Source: an uncultured Pelagibacteraceae bacterium (GTDB taxonomy: Bacteria > Pseudomonadota > Alphaproteobacteria > Pelagibacterales > Pelagibacteraceae). Taken from it: a DNA stretch of 38,305 nucleotides. Below the pieces are notes generated by a model. That model was not told the origin of the DNA and did no database searches. It saw only the letters and a list, made by a program, of their open reading frames with translations. Below, one piece after another: positions 8,884-17,905 of this stretch (its first letter is position 1; each line of letters opens with the position of its first letter). A program made the translations under genes and the position numbers. The stretch covers positions 1 to 38,305 of the forward strand of contig CABZHM010000012.1 in the NCBI GenBank assembly GCA_902525625.1. The letters run 5' to 3'.

Positions 8884-9822
8884 TTATATTCTGATTTTTT
8901 TAAGGATCTCAATTGTTTTTAATATTGAAAAACTAAGATTTAAATTATCCTTATAATAATTTAAATCCGATTTAAGCATGTCGTTAAATGCTAAATTAAT
9001 TTGATTGGCTTTTTTTATCTTTAAAATTTTGTTTTTGGTACGTAAAAATTTTATTTCTGCATTTTGAATTATTTTTTTTGAAAAAATAAATTTAACTTCC
9101 ATTTTACCATTTGTGCCTATGATTGTAATATAGTTCTTATATAATGACTTAAAACCCCATGCTAATTTAAAAAGAACTTTATTTTCGTTTTCAGCAGTTA
9201 AATCTCCTCTAATATCTAATCTATTTTCTTTTATAATTTTTTTTTTTAAAATATTTATTTTTTTTGAGTTAAATAAAGTAAACATTATTGATATAGGGTA
9301 AAATCCAACATCGTTTATCGCACCGCCTCCCATTTTCTCTGAAAAGCGGAAATTATTTTTTTCTTTTAGTGGTATTTTAAATTCCGATTCTACTTTTTTA
9401 ATATTACCAATAAGTTTTTTTTTTAAAATTGTCTTTAATCTTAAAAATACCGGATGATGTTTATATTGTATTATTTCAAAAAATCTGACTTTATTTATTT
9501 TTGAAATTTTTACTAATTGTCTTAATTGGGAAGTTTCTAAACAAATTGGTTTTTCACATATAACATTGATTTTGTTTTGTAATGCAAATTTGATATTTTT
9601 GAAATGATCAGAGTTTCTTGAGGAAATATAAACAAAATCAATATCTTTTTTTGATTTTAACTCATCTTTATTTTTTAACCATTTAACATTTCTAAAATCT
9701 TTATTTTTGTTAATTTTTCTAGTTAAAATATATTTTATCTTAATATTTTTGTTATCTTTAATACTTGGAAAAACTTTATTTTGAAAATGATTACTAAAAG
9801 ACCATATTGCAAGTTTGTACAT
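8884..9822 (-). CDS. Gfo/Idh/MocA-family oxidoreductase, candidate NDP-sugar 3-ketoreductase
   Basis: This 312-residue member of the Gfo/Idh/MocA family has an N-terminal NAD(P) fold and a C-terminal substrate domain. It shows the family's CEKPI motif with its Lys (K91), and GGGAINDVGFYPI at the start of the catalytic domain. Relatives such as UrdT, LanT and SpnN reduce the 3-keto group straight after a 2,3-dehydratase in dideoxysugar pathways. The 2,3-dehydratase gene lies directly upstream, coupled by TAATG (stop 9824-9822, start 9822), so the same role is inferred. Oddity: the N-terminal glycine motif (usually G-x-G-x-x) reads AIWSFSNHF, with no glycine. The nucleotide site has therefore changed or the enzyme has degenerated. 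It is the last gene of the minus-strand island operon. Confidence 0.8.
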   Translation of the reverse strand: MYKLAIWSFSNHFQNKVFPSIKDNKNIKIKYILTRKINKNKDFRNVKWLKNKDELKSKKDIDFVYISSRNSDHFKNIKFALQNKINVICEKPICLETSQLRQLVKISKINKVRFFEIIQYKHHPVFLRLKTILKKKLIGNIKKVESEFKIPLKEKNNFRFSEKMGGGAINDVGFYPISIMFTLFNSKKINILKKKIIKENRLDIRGDLTAENENKVLFKLAWGFKSLYKNYITIIGTNGKMEVKFIFSKKIIQNAEIKFLRTKNKILKIKKANQINLAFNDMLKSDLNYYKDNLNLSFSILKTIEILKKIRI

Positions 9823-10529
9823 TATATAAAAGAAACCAAAGTTCTTAAATGAGGATTTACAATTGCATTTTCTAAAATTAATTCTTTAATTTGGTTCAAA
9901 GTAATCCATTTAAAATCAGATCCAATTTTGACCTTACTTTTTCCAATGTGTTCAACTAGAATTCCAAGATTTCTCTTGTTTTTAAGTCTTCCTCCTTCTT
10001 CAGACACCCACTGTTTAAAGATGACTTTGCAATTATTTTTTTTTGGATATTTAAAATATTTTAAATATTTTACCTCTCTACCTCCATGAGATCTCTCGAT
10101 GTTACTAAACGTAGCTTGAACCGTAGGGCTTAATTGAATAAATTTATAATTACCAGGTTCAAATTTTGCATTAACTAGATAGTGCGGTGATTTGTTTATA
10201 TCTTTTTTCAAAAGGCCTAATATTCCACCATCATAGCCGGGTTCTGTGAACATTGGTTGATCCCAACCTTTATTTACTTCTCTTTTAAAACTTTTAATCA
10301 CTCTTACTCCCTCTACTCTATAAAAGGAGCCAGTAGTGTGGGTCATTTGTCCTTTAGCATTTATTTTCCAATTATTACATTTATTAAGAGGTATGGTTTT
10401 GATTTTTATTTTAGATTTTTTTATTATATTACTATACCAGTTCTTGATATCTTTAATCGAATTAAGAGATTTATAGTTACCAGATAATTCATTTCTTAGT
10501 TTAAGTATTTCGTTTTTTTTAGTTTTCAT
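9822..10529 (-). CDS. NDP-hexose 2,3-dehydratase, single-repeat form
   Basis: This enzyme family removes the 2-hydroxyl from NDP-4-keto-6-deoxyglucose to start 2,6-dideoxysugar synthesis (TylX3, EvaA, SpnO). Conserved blocks are visible: MTHTTGSFYRVEGVRV, WDQPMFTEPGYDGGILG, NAKFEPGNYKFIQLSPTVQATFSN, SEEGGRLKNKRN, WITLNQIKELILENAIVNPHLRT. Characterised members are about 450-480 residues with two homologous halves. This one is 235 residues and has one half only, with intact genes on both sides, so it is a naturally short form that probably works as a homodimer. Its start overlaps the methyltransferase stop (ATGA, 10526-10529). Confidence 0.88.
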   Translation of the reverse strand: MKTKKNEILKLRNELSGNYKSLNSIKDIKNWYSNIIKKSKIKIKTIPLNKCNNWKINAKGQMTHTTGSFYRVEGVRVIKSFKREVNKGWDQPMFTEPGYDGGILGLLKKDINKSPHYLVNAKFEPGNYKFIQLSPTVQATFSNIERSHGGREVKYLKYFKYPKKNNCKVIFKQWVSEEGGRLKNKRNLGILVEHIGKSKVKIGSDFKWITLNQIKELILENAIVNPHLRTLVSFI

Positions 10530-11707
10530 AAAATTTTTGGGGATGGAACATGAGTAATAAATCTACCACCTCTATCGATGAATTTTTTTTCCTTTTTAAA
10601 TATTTCATCTTTAAAATTCCATGCCCCTAAAAAGGCATAGTCCACATTACTTGGTATACCGTTATATCTTTTTATAGGGATGTGAGTACCAGGGGTAAAT
10701 TTACCAGCTTTTGTTGGGGTAGTATCTAAAAAATATTTTATAAATTTTTTATCTATCTTACAAAAATTTAGGACTGTGCTCGATTTGTAGGTAGCACCAT
10801 ATCCTATTATGTTTTTTTTTTCTTTTTTTATTTTTTGAAAAATTTTTATCAGATTTTTTCTTGATCTCAAAACTTTCTTGGCAAAAATTCGATAAGTTTG
10901 TAAATTATTTATTCCAAAATTTTTTTCTTTTAATAAATGTTTATTTACATTATTTGAAATTTTAATTGTTTTGTTATTAATTTTTTTAAAATACACTCTG
11001 TTTGAGCCACCATGAGTTTTAAGTTCTTCAATATTAAATACCTCTAAACCACTTTGTTTAGTAATATTTTTTAGTGCAGTTATTGAAAATACATAAGCAT
11101 GTTCATCATAAAATTGATCATAAGATAATTTTTGAAGAGACTTTAATAAAGAGGGATCCTCAAGAATGAAAATTCCATTGGAATTAAGTGAATTTTCTAT
11201 AGCTTTAAAAGTCTCATTTAAATTATGAATATGGCTAATTGTGTTAGCGGAATAGATTATATCAAATTTCCCATGTCTACTTAAAATTCTATTAGATAAG
11301 TGAAATGTCCAAAATTTGTCATAAGTTTTAATTTTCATTTTTGAGGTTAGATCTGCCAAATTTTTACAAGGCTCAACCCCTATATTATTTATGTTTGAAA
11401 AATATTTTATAAAGACACCATCATTACTACCAATTTCTAAAATTGATTTAGGTTTAAACTTTTTTTTTATTTTATTAGCTAAATTTCTATATGCTTTTTG
11501 CATTGTTATGGATGCTGATGCTCTGTGAGCATATTTATCATTAAACATTTTTTTTGGGGGTACAAAATTATCTAAAGAGACTAATTTAGTTTCTTTATGA
11601 TAAATCAGTTTTAGATTATAAAAAAATTCATTTTTTGGTTTATTGGTTTTCAAAAAATTGTTTGTTATTGGATGTTTTCCTAAGTTTAAAAAACTAATTT
11701 TTTTCAT
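10526..11707 (-). CDS. NDP-sugar C-methyltransferase (TylC3/TcaB9-like)
   Basis: This is a three-part sugar C-methyltransferase of 393 residues. It has an N-terminal domain (1-80), a SAM-binding domain with SILEIGSNDG (about 88-97) and DIIYSANTISHI, and a C-terminal domain with YDEHAYVFS, THGGSNRVYF, GYGATYKSSTVLNF and the ending GRFITHVPSP. This architecture belongs to enzymes that add methyl to C-3 of NDP-4-keto-(2,)6-deoxysugars (mycarose, tetronitrose; Coxiella virenose is linked to a homologue). Normally the N-terminal domain holds a CxxC...CxxC zinc site. Here LIYHKETKLVSL replaces the second pair, and the protein begins past the first, so the zinc ligands are missing. The start is fixed by ATGA overlap with the rmlD-like gene (11704-11707). 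Confidence 0.88.
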   Translation of the reverse strand: MKKISFLNLGKHPITNNFLKTNKPKNEFFYNLKLIYHKETKLVSLDNFVPPKKMFNDKYAHRASASITMQKAYRNLANKIKKKFKPKSILEIGSNDGVFIKYFSNINNIGVEPCKNLADLTSKMKIKTYDKFWTFHLSNRILSRHGKFDIIYSANTISHIHNLNETFKAIENSLNSNGIFILEDPSLLKSLQKLSYDQFYDEHAYVFSITALKNITKQSGLEVFNIEELKTHGGSNRVYFKKINNKTIKISNNVNKHLLKEKNFGINNLQTYRIFAKKVLRSRKNLIKIFQKIKKEKKNIIGYGATYKSSTVLNFCKIDKKFIKYFLDTTPTKAGKFTPGTHIPIKRYNGIPSNVDYAFLGAWNFKDEIFKKEKKFIDRGGRFITHVPSPKIL

Positions 11708-12414
11708 ATATTAATAATCTTCTTGAGCTTATTTGTATTCATACTCGTGTTAATTCCAATCAAATTCTTAGATTTGTTACTTATCTTAATTTTTTTTACA
11801 TTTGCATTTAGTTCTTTTGCAAAGTTGTAAGCACTTTGAATTTTCCCCCCAATATTTATTATTCCTTTTTTGTTTAGAAGTTTTAAAGTTAATCTTGCTG
11901 CGTCAGTTTTTTTCATAAAGCAGGATAGATAATCACTAAAAGCCGATTTGTGTGGAAAATTATCATCGTTCATACAAACTCTCAGGATCAACGAATTTTT
12001 ATAAATATGGCATGCACATTCACCTCCAAGTTTGGACCAACCATATTCGTTAAAGGGCATTAAATAATTTTTTTCTGTATAGTTCCCTTGTTTTCCTGGG
12101 TAAACAAAATTAGTTGAAATGTAAATAAGTTTAATTTTTTTTTTAATACATGCCAGGGTAACATTAGCAGTTCCCACTATATTGGTTAAAATACTTTTTT
12201 CTAATTTCTTTTTATGGTCAATCATAGGTGTTGAAAATGCAGCTGCATGAATAAAATAATCTACCTTTTTTTTCTTGATAAAATTAGTTATCGAGGACAA
12301 ACTATTTATATTCATCTCATTCTTATCAGGAGCAATGATTTTGTACTTTGAATTAACTTTTTTGATTGCTTGAGCAAATTTTCCTTGACCTCCTGAAATT
12401 AGAATTGTTTTCAC
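11704..12414 (-). CDS. RmlD-like short-chain reductase, NDP-4-ketosugar reductase
   Basis: This NAD(P)-dependent extended SDR of the dTDP-4-dehydrorhamnose reductase family probably reduces the 4-keto group in the last sugar-nucleotide step. Seen: the nucleotide motif ILISGGQGKFAQAI at the N terminus, IHAAAFSTPM, the Ser of STNFVYPG, and YGWSK as the catalytic Tyr-xxx-Lys. At 236 residues it is shorter than typical RmlD (about 290). A longer frame opens at 12477, but GTG 12414 is preferred. It places the first beta strand of the Rossmann fold at the terminus and overlaps the rmlC-like TGA as GTGA, matching the 4-nt overlaps elsewhere in this operon. Confidence 0.82.
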   Translation of the reverse strand: MKTILISGGQGKFAQAIKKVNSKYKIIAPDKNEMNINSLSSITNFIKKKKVDYFIHAAAFSTPMIDHKKKLEKSILTNIVGTANVTLACIKKKIKLIYISTNFVYPGKQGNYTEKNYLMPFNEYGWSKLGGECACHIYKNSLILRVCMNDDNFPHKSAFSDYLSCFMKKTDAARLTLKLLNKKGIINIGGKIQSAYNFAKELNANVKKIKISNKSKNLIGINTSMNTNKLKKIINI

Positions 12415-12887
12415 GATAATATATATTCTTTTAAATTTTTGTCTTTCTTGGATAAATTTGGTCTTCTTATATTCCATTTGATTTTAAATTTTTTATCATT
12501 CCAAATAAATCCACTACTATTTTTAATTGAGTATTTTTTATTTAATAGATAAAGAACTGTATTTGATTTACCTAAGCACGAATAGCCATGTGCAAATCCT
12601 TTTGGTATAAAAAGGACATCATTTTTTTTTAAATTGTGGTAAAAAATTTTCCCAAAATCTTTACCTTTGTTTAAATTTACTGTGACATCGAAAATTTTAC
12701 CGTCAATTATATAAACCAACTTTTCTTCATCCATATTTTTATTAAAATGCATACCTCTTAGAACATTTTTTCTTGAATTTGTTAGGATACTGTAAGAAAA
12801 TTTTGAAACTATTAATTTTGAAGTTATCTCTATTAGATATCCACGCGTATCTTTAAACAACTTACTTTTATATTTAATCGGAAGCAT
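12411..12887 (-). CDS. RmlC-like dTDP-4-keto-6-deoxyhexose epimerase
   Basis: This is a cupin-fold epimerase of the dTDP-sugar 3,5-epimerase family, 158 residues. It has the N-terminal FKDTRGYLIEI, the RGMHF motif with the catalytic base candidate His47, GKIFDVTVNLNKG, FIPKGFAHGYSCLG, and the FIWND...IKWNI end that marks the family. It is about 20 residues shorter than RmlC. In dideoxysugar pathways this family also works as a 5- or 3-epimerase (TylK, EvaD types), so the stereochemistry cannot be called. Its presence means the final sugar is probably L-configured or otherwise epimerised. It lies 5 nt after the rmlA-like gene. Confidence 0.85.
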   Translation of the reverse strand: MLPIKYKSKLFKDTRGYLIEITSKLIVSKFSYSILTNSRKNVLRGMHFNKNMDEEKLVYIIDGKIFDVTVNLNKGKDFGKIFYHNLKKNDVLFIPKGFAHGYSCLGKSNTVLYLLNKKYSIKNSSGFIWNDKKFKIKWNIRRPNLSKKDKNLKEYILS

Positions 12888-12892
12888 CTATT

Positions 12893-13759
12893 TCAAATTA
12901 AATTTTTTAAATACTGAGAATATTTACTGTTTCTGTTAAATCTAATTCTATTCAAAATATTTTTTTTGGTTATCCATTTGTTATTTAAAGCAATTTCCTC
13001 TAAACAGCCAATCTTAAAGCTTTGTCGACTTTCAATATTTTGAATAAAATTGTTAGCACTATGTAGATCATGAAAATTACCCACATCCATCCAAGCTGAT
13101 CCTCGACCAAGCTTGACAACACTTAACCTTCTTTTTTTTTTATAAAAATTTATTAAATCAACAATTTCTATTTCACCTCTTTTTGAAGGTTTGAGTTTTT
13201 TTGCATATTCAGAAACGTTTTTGTCGAAAACATAAAGTCCGGTAATAATCAAATTTGAATTAGTTTTTTTTGGTTTTTCAACAATACGTTTTACTCTATT
13301 TTTTCTGTCAAATTCTACCACTCCATATGCTGAGGTATTATTACTTGGATAAAGGTATATATTACAACCAAGAGTTTTTTTAAAAGAGTTTCTTATAATA
13401 GGTGATAGCATATTTCCATAAAAAAAATTATCACCAAGTATCATTGCCACAGATTCATTATGAATAAATTTTTGAGATAAAATAAATGCATCTGGAAGAC
13501 CTCTTGGCTCAGATTGCACAATATATTTTATCTTAATACCCAAATCTTTTTCATCACCTAACGATTTCTTAAAATTGACCTCTTGTCTCTCGTTAATTAT
13601 GAAAATAAATTCTTTAATTCCAGAAAGCATCATTAAAGACAACGGATAATAAAACATTGGTTTATCGAATAAAGGAATTAATTGTTTATTCATCGACTTG
13701 GTTACAGGAAACATTCTTGAACCTGTGCCTCCACATAATATTATTGCTTTTTTAATCAA
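12893..13759 (-). CDS. rmlA: Glucose-1-phosphate thymidylyltransferase
   Basis: RmlA joins glucose-1-phosphate and dTTP to make dTDP-glucose, the entry step for deoxysugars. The 288 residues carry the nucleotide motif GGTGSRMFPVTKSMNKQLIP (about 10-29), KPMFYYPLSLMMLSGI, ILGDNFFYG with the metal-binding Asp, YGVVEFDRKNRVKRIVEKP, TGLYVFD and AWMDVGNFHDLHSAN. Length is normal. Its ATG overlaps the rmlB stop by 8 nt. In the cluster it supplies dTDP-glucose to the dehydratase next to it. Confidence 0.95.
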   Translation of the reverse strand: MIKKAIILCGGTGSRMFPVTKSMNKQLIPLFDKPMFYYPLSLMMLSGIKEFIFIINERQEVNFKKSLGDEKDLGIKIKYIVQSEPRGLPDAFILSQKFIHNESVAMILGDNFFYGNMLSPIIRNSFKKTLGCNIYLYPSNNTSAYGVVEFDRKNRVKRIVEKPKKTNSNLIITGLYVFDKNVSEYAKKLKPSKRGEIEIVDLINFYKKKRRLSVVKLGRGSAWMDVGNFHDLHSANNFIQNIESRQSFKIGCLEEIALNNKWITKKNILNRIRFNRNSKYSQYLKNLI

Positions 13760-14777
13760 TTAAACCGAGCCTTTTGTAGTTATAGGTTTTGTGAGTACTT
13801 TTTAACCAATTTTTGTTATTTAGATACCAATTAATTGTATCTTCTAACCCAACTTTTAAACTTTTTTGTATTTTATAATTGATTATTTTTTTAAAGAAAT
13901 TTGTATTAAGTGCATATCTTTCGTCATGGCCAGGTCTGTCTCTTACAGTTCTTAAAAATTTTTTTTTACTCAGCTCTGTCAATCCTTTTGACTTCATTAT
14001 TTTAAAAATGATAGTTGCAATTTTTATATTAGAAACTCGTAAACTTGAACCAATATTGATCTTTTTAAAATTTTTCTTAGACATTATTGTTTTTAAAATG
14101 GCCTCACAACTATCTTTTACATGTATCCATTCTCTAATATTTTTACCTTTACCATAAATAGGCGCTGGTTTATTTTTTAGGTAATGTAAAATTAAAGTTG
14201 GTATAAACTTTTCCGGATATTGATAGGGTCCATAATTGTTCGAAAGATTAATAATTTTAATATTTGTTTTATAGGTTCTGTTAAATGATGACGCGATAAG
14301 ATCTACGCTACCCTTTGAGGCAGAATAAGGTGATGAAGGATCATAAGGATCAGTTTCCTTTGAATATCCTTTAATGAGGGATCCATATACTTCATCAGTA
14401 GAAATATGAAAAAATTTTATTTTCTTGATTTTTAAATAATGAGAGTAGGCAAAAAAAAGATTTATCGAAAGATTTATATTATTTTTGATAAAATTGAGAG
14501 GATCATTTATTGATCTATCAACATGACTTTCGGCCGCAAAATTTATTATCAAATCAGGTCTAAATTTTTTAATAGTATCCAAAATTTTTTTATAGTTCTT
14601 AAGATCATCTTTGATGAAAAAATATTTATTTGGATATTTAATTATTTTGAACCTTTCAGGGGTGGAAATTTCAGACAATTTATCGATGTTTAATATTTTG
14701 TAATTTTTGGATGAAACTAAATTTACAAAGTTTGTACCAATAAACCCCGAACCACCTGTAATTAAAATTTTTCTCAT
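13752..14777 (-). CDS. rmlB: dTDP-glucose 4,6-dehydratase
   Basis: RmlB converts dTDP-glucose to dTDP-4-keto-6-deoxyglucose. It is an extended SDR with the N-terminal NAD motif ILITGGSGFIGTNF, NFAAESHVDRSI, the catalytic STDEVYGS (Asp-Glu pair) and YSASK (Tyr-Lys), then NNYGPYQYPEKFIP and GKGKNIREWIHV, all typical of RmlB. The frame is open further upstream to 14804, but ATG 14777 is chosen. It begins MRKILITGG as the family does and overlaps the glycosyltransferase TGA as ATGA (14774-14777). That gives 341 residues. Confidence 0.95.
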   Translation of the reverse strand: MRKILITGGSGFIGTNFVNLVSSKNYKILNIDKLSEISTPERFKIIKYPNKYFFIKDDLKNYKKILDTIKKFRPDLIINFAAESHVDRSINDPLNFIKNNINLSINLFFAYSHYLKIKKIKFFHISTDEVYGSLIKGYSKETDPYDPSSPYSASKGSVDLIASSFNRTYKTNIKIINLSNNYGPYQYPEKFIPTLILHYLKNKPAPIYGKGKNIREWIHVKDSCEAILKTIMSKKNFKKINIGSSLRVSNIKIATIIFKIMKSKGLTELSKKKFLRTVRDRPGHDERYALNTNFFKKIINYKIQKSLKVGLEDTINWYLNNKNWLKSTHKTYNYKRLGLID

Positions 14778-15583
14778 TTTCGATCTATCTTTGGCCGATA
14801 CCAAGGTTCTTTTAATATATATGAATTATATAATCCACTAATTCTAGCTAAATATATTTCTTTTTGTGTAGAATTTTTTGAGTAAATTATTAGTCTTATT
14901 AATGATCGTATTAAATAAGGTAAAGTTGATATAAAAGAGTAAATGTAACCGTAATATTTTTTTTTGTAGTAAAATTTAGACCACATAAGATGCCAATTCC
15001 TATTTACTTCAACAGGATGATTAAATCTTTTATCATGGGATCCTAGTTTGTTAGAATATTTGATAGGTACTTGGTAAATATTAATTTTTTCCTTTAAAGC
15101 TCTTCTTAAAAAATCTGCATCTTCATAGTATAAAAAAAATTTTTCATCAAAGCCTGATAGTTTAAGAAATATTTTTTTTTCTATAAAAAAACACAACATG
15201 CCTCTAGTTTCTTTAATTTTTTCAACATTGGCTGGACAATTATTCTCGTCTGAAAGTATAAAAACACTAGATTTATCATTAAATTTTTCATTAAGACTCT
15301 CAAGTTTTTTTATAGAGTTTTTTTCTACAAAATTATCAGGACTACAAAAAAGAATATTTTTAGTTTTTGTTAATTTTGCACCAAGATTTGCGGCCTGTCC
15401 AAAACCATAATTTTTATTTAAAATTATCTCAACGTTCTTATATTTTTTTTCTATTTTATTCTTTAATGAGAGATTTTGTGAATTTTCTATTACTATAATT
15501 TTTGTATTTTCATCATAAGATTTTATGTTGGGTTCAATTAGATGTTCACTTTCATACGAAACTATAATTACTGTGGTGTTCAT
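14774..15583 (-). CDS. GT2-family glycosyltransferase (WbbL/rhamnosyltransferase-like)
   Basis: This is a family 2 inverting glycosyltransferase, 269 residues, cytoplasmic. It shows the GT-A start TVIIVSYESEHLI, NKNYGFGQAANLGAKL, and FFLYYEDADFLRRA, the WbbL-type signature with the probable catalytic Asp. The usual N-P-D metal motif is present as CSPDN. It is the first gene of the island operon and presumably transfers the deoxysugar made by the following seven genes to a lipid-linked or LPS acceptor. WbbL relatives move dTDP-L-rhamnose, a close chemical relative of the predicted product. Its promoter must lie in the 60 nt before tRNA-Ser. No signal peptide; one hydrophobic stretch near residue 220 may be a membrane contact. 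Confidence 0.88.
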   Translation of the reverse strand: MNTTVIIVSYESEHLIEPNIKSYDENTKIIVIENSQNLSLKNKIEKKYKNVEIILNKNYGFGQAANLGAKLTKTKNILFCSPDNFVEKNSIKKLESLNEKFNDKSSVFILSDENNCPANVEKIKETRGMLCFFIEKKIFLKLSGFDEKFFLYYEDADFLRRALKEKINIYQVPIKYSNKLGSHDKRFNHPVEVNRNWHLMWSKFYYKKKYYGYIYSFISTLPYLIRSLIRLIIYSKNSTQKEIYLARISGLYNSYILKEPWYRPKIDRK

Positions 15584-15605
15584 TGAATAATTAATATATT
15601 AAATT

Positions 15606-15633
15606 TTGTTTACAATCGCTATTGGATTATACT
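15606..15633 (+). promoter_or_regulatory. Probable tRNA-Ser promoter
   Basis: TTGTTT (15606-15611) and TATACT (15628-15633) are separated by 16 bp, and the -10 ends 10 nt before the mature tRNA 5' end. The -10 lies inside an inverted pair ATTGGA (15621-15626) / TCCAAT (15633-15638). On the opposite strand the same bases read TATAAT (15626-15631), facing the island operon. Confidence 0.5.
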
Positions 15634-15643
15634 CCAATCAGTA

Positions 15644-15733
15644 GGAGAGGTGGCCGAGGGGTTTAAGGCGCACGCTTGGAAAGCGTGTATAGGGTTTACT
15701 CTATCGCGGGTTCGAATCCCGCCCTCTCCGCCA
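15644..15733 (+). tRNA. tRNA-Ser (anticodon GGA)
   Basis: This is a type II tRNA of 90 nt including encoded CCA. The acceptor GGAGAGG (15644-15650) pairs with CCTCTCC (15723-15729). The anticodon stem CACGC/GCGTG encloses TTGGAAA, giving anticodon GGA, which reads UCC and UCU. A long variable arm follows, then the T arm GCGGG-TTCGAAT-CCCGC, discriminator G and CCA (15731-15733). It is transcribed toward gyrB and away from the island. Confidence 0.97.
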
Positions 15734-15816
15734 TAAAAAATCAAAAAAAGAAGGGCAATTTTTTTAGAAATTATAGCTAATCGTTTAATTATAAATAAAC
15801 AAATTTTAAAAAAAAA

Positions 15817-15825
15817 TGTTATAAT
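15817..15825 (+). promoter_or_regulatory. Extended -10 promoter of gyrB
   Basis: TGTTATAAT contains a perfect TATAAT (15820-15825) preceded by TGn, placing transcription start near 15832, about 17 nt before the gyrB ATG. No good -35 lies 17 bp upstream, which fits an extended -10 promoter. The rest of the 115-nt gap after tRNA-Ser is AT-rich. It has an A7/T7 pair around GAAGGGCAA (about 15746-15768) that might help end the tRNA transcript. Confidence 0.5.
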
Positions 15826-15845
15826 TACATTTTCCAAAAATATAA

Positions 15846-17903
<2,058 letters not shown>

Positions 17904-17905
17904 AT

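Noticed and set aside
12415-12477. Upstream extension of the rmlD-like gene
   Set aside because: The extra 21 residues precede the Rossmann strand and overlap the epimerase; GTG 12414 gives the usual 4-nt overlap.
15644-15733. tRNA-Ser as the attachment site of an integrative element carrying the glycan island
   Set aside because: The island lies on the 5' side of the tRNA, no integrase is present, and no copy of the tRNA 3' end was seen near 8151-8176.
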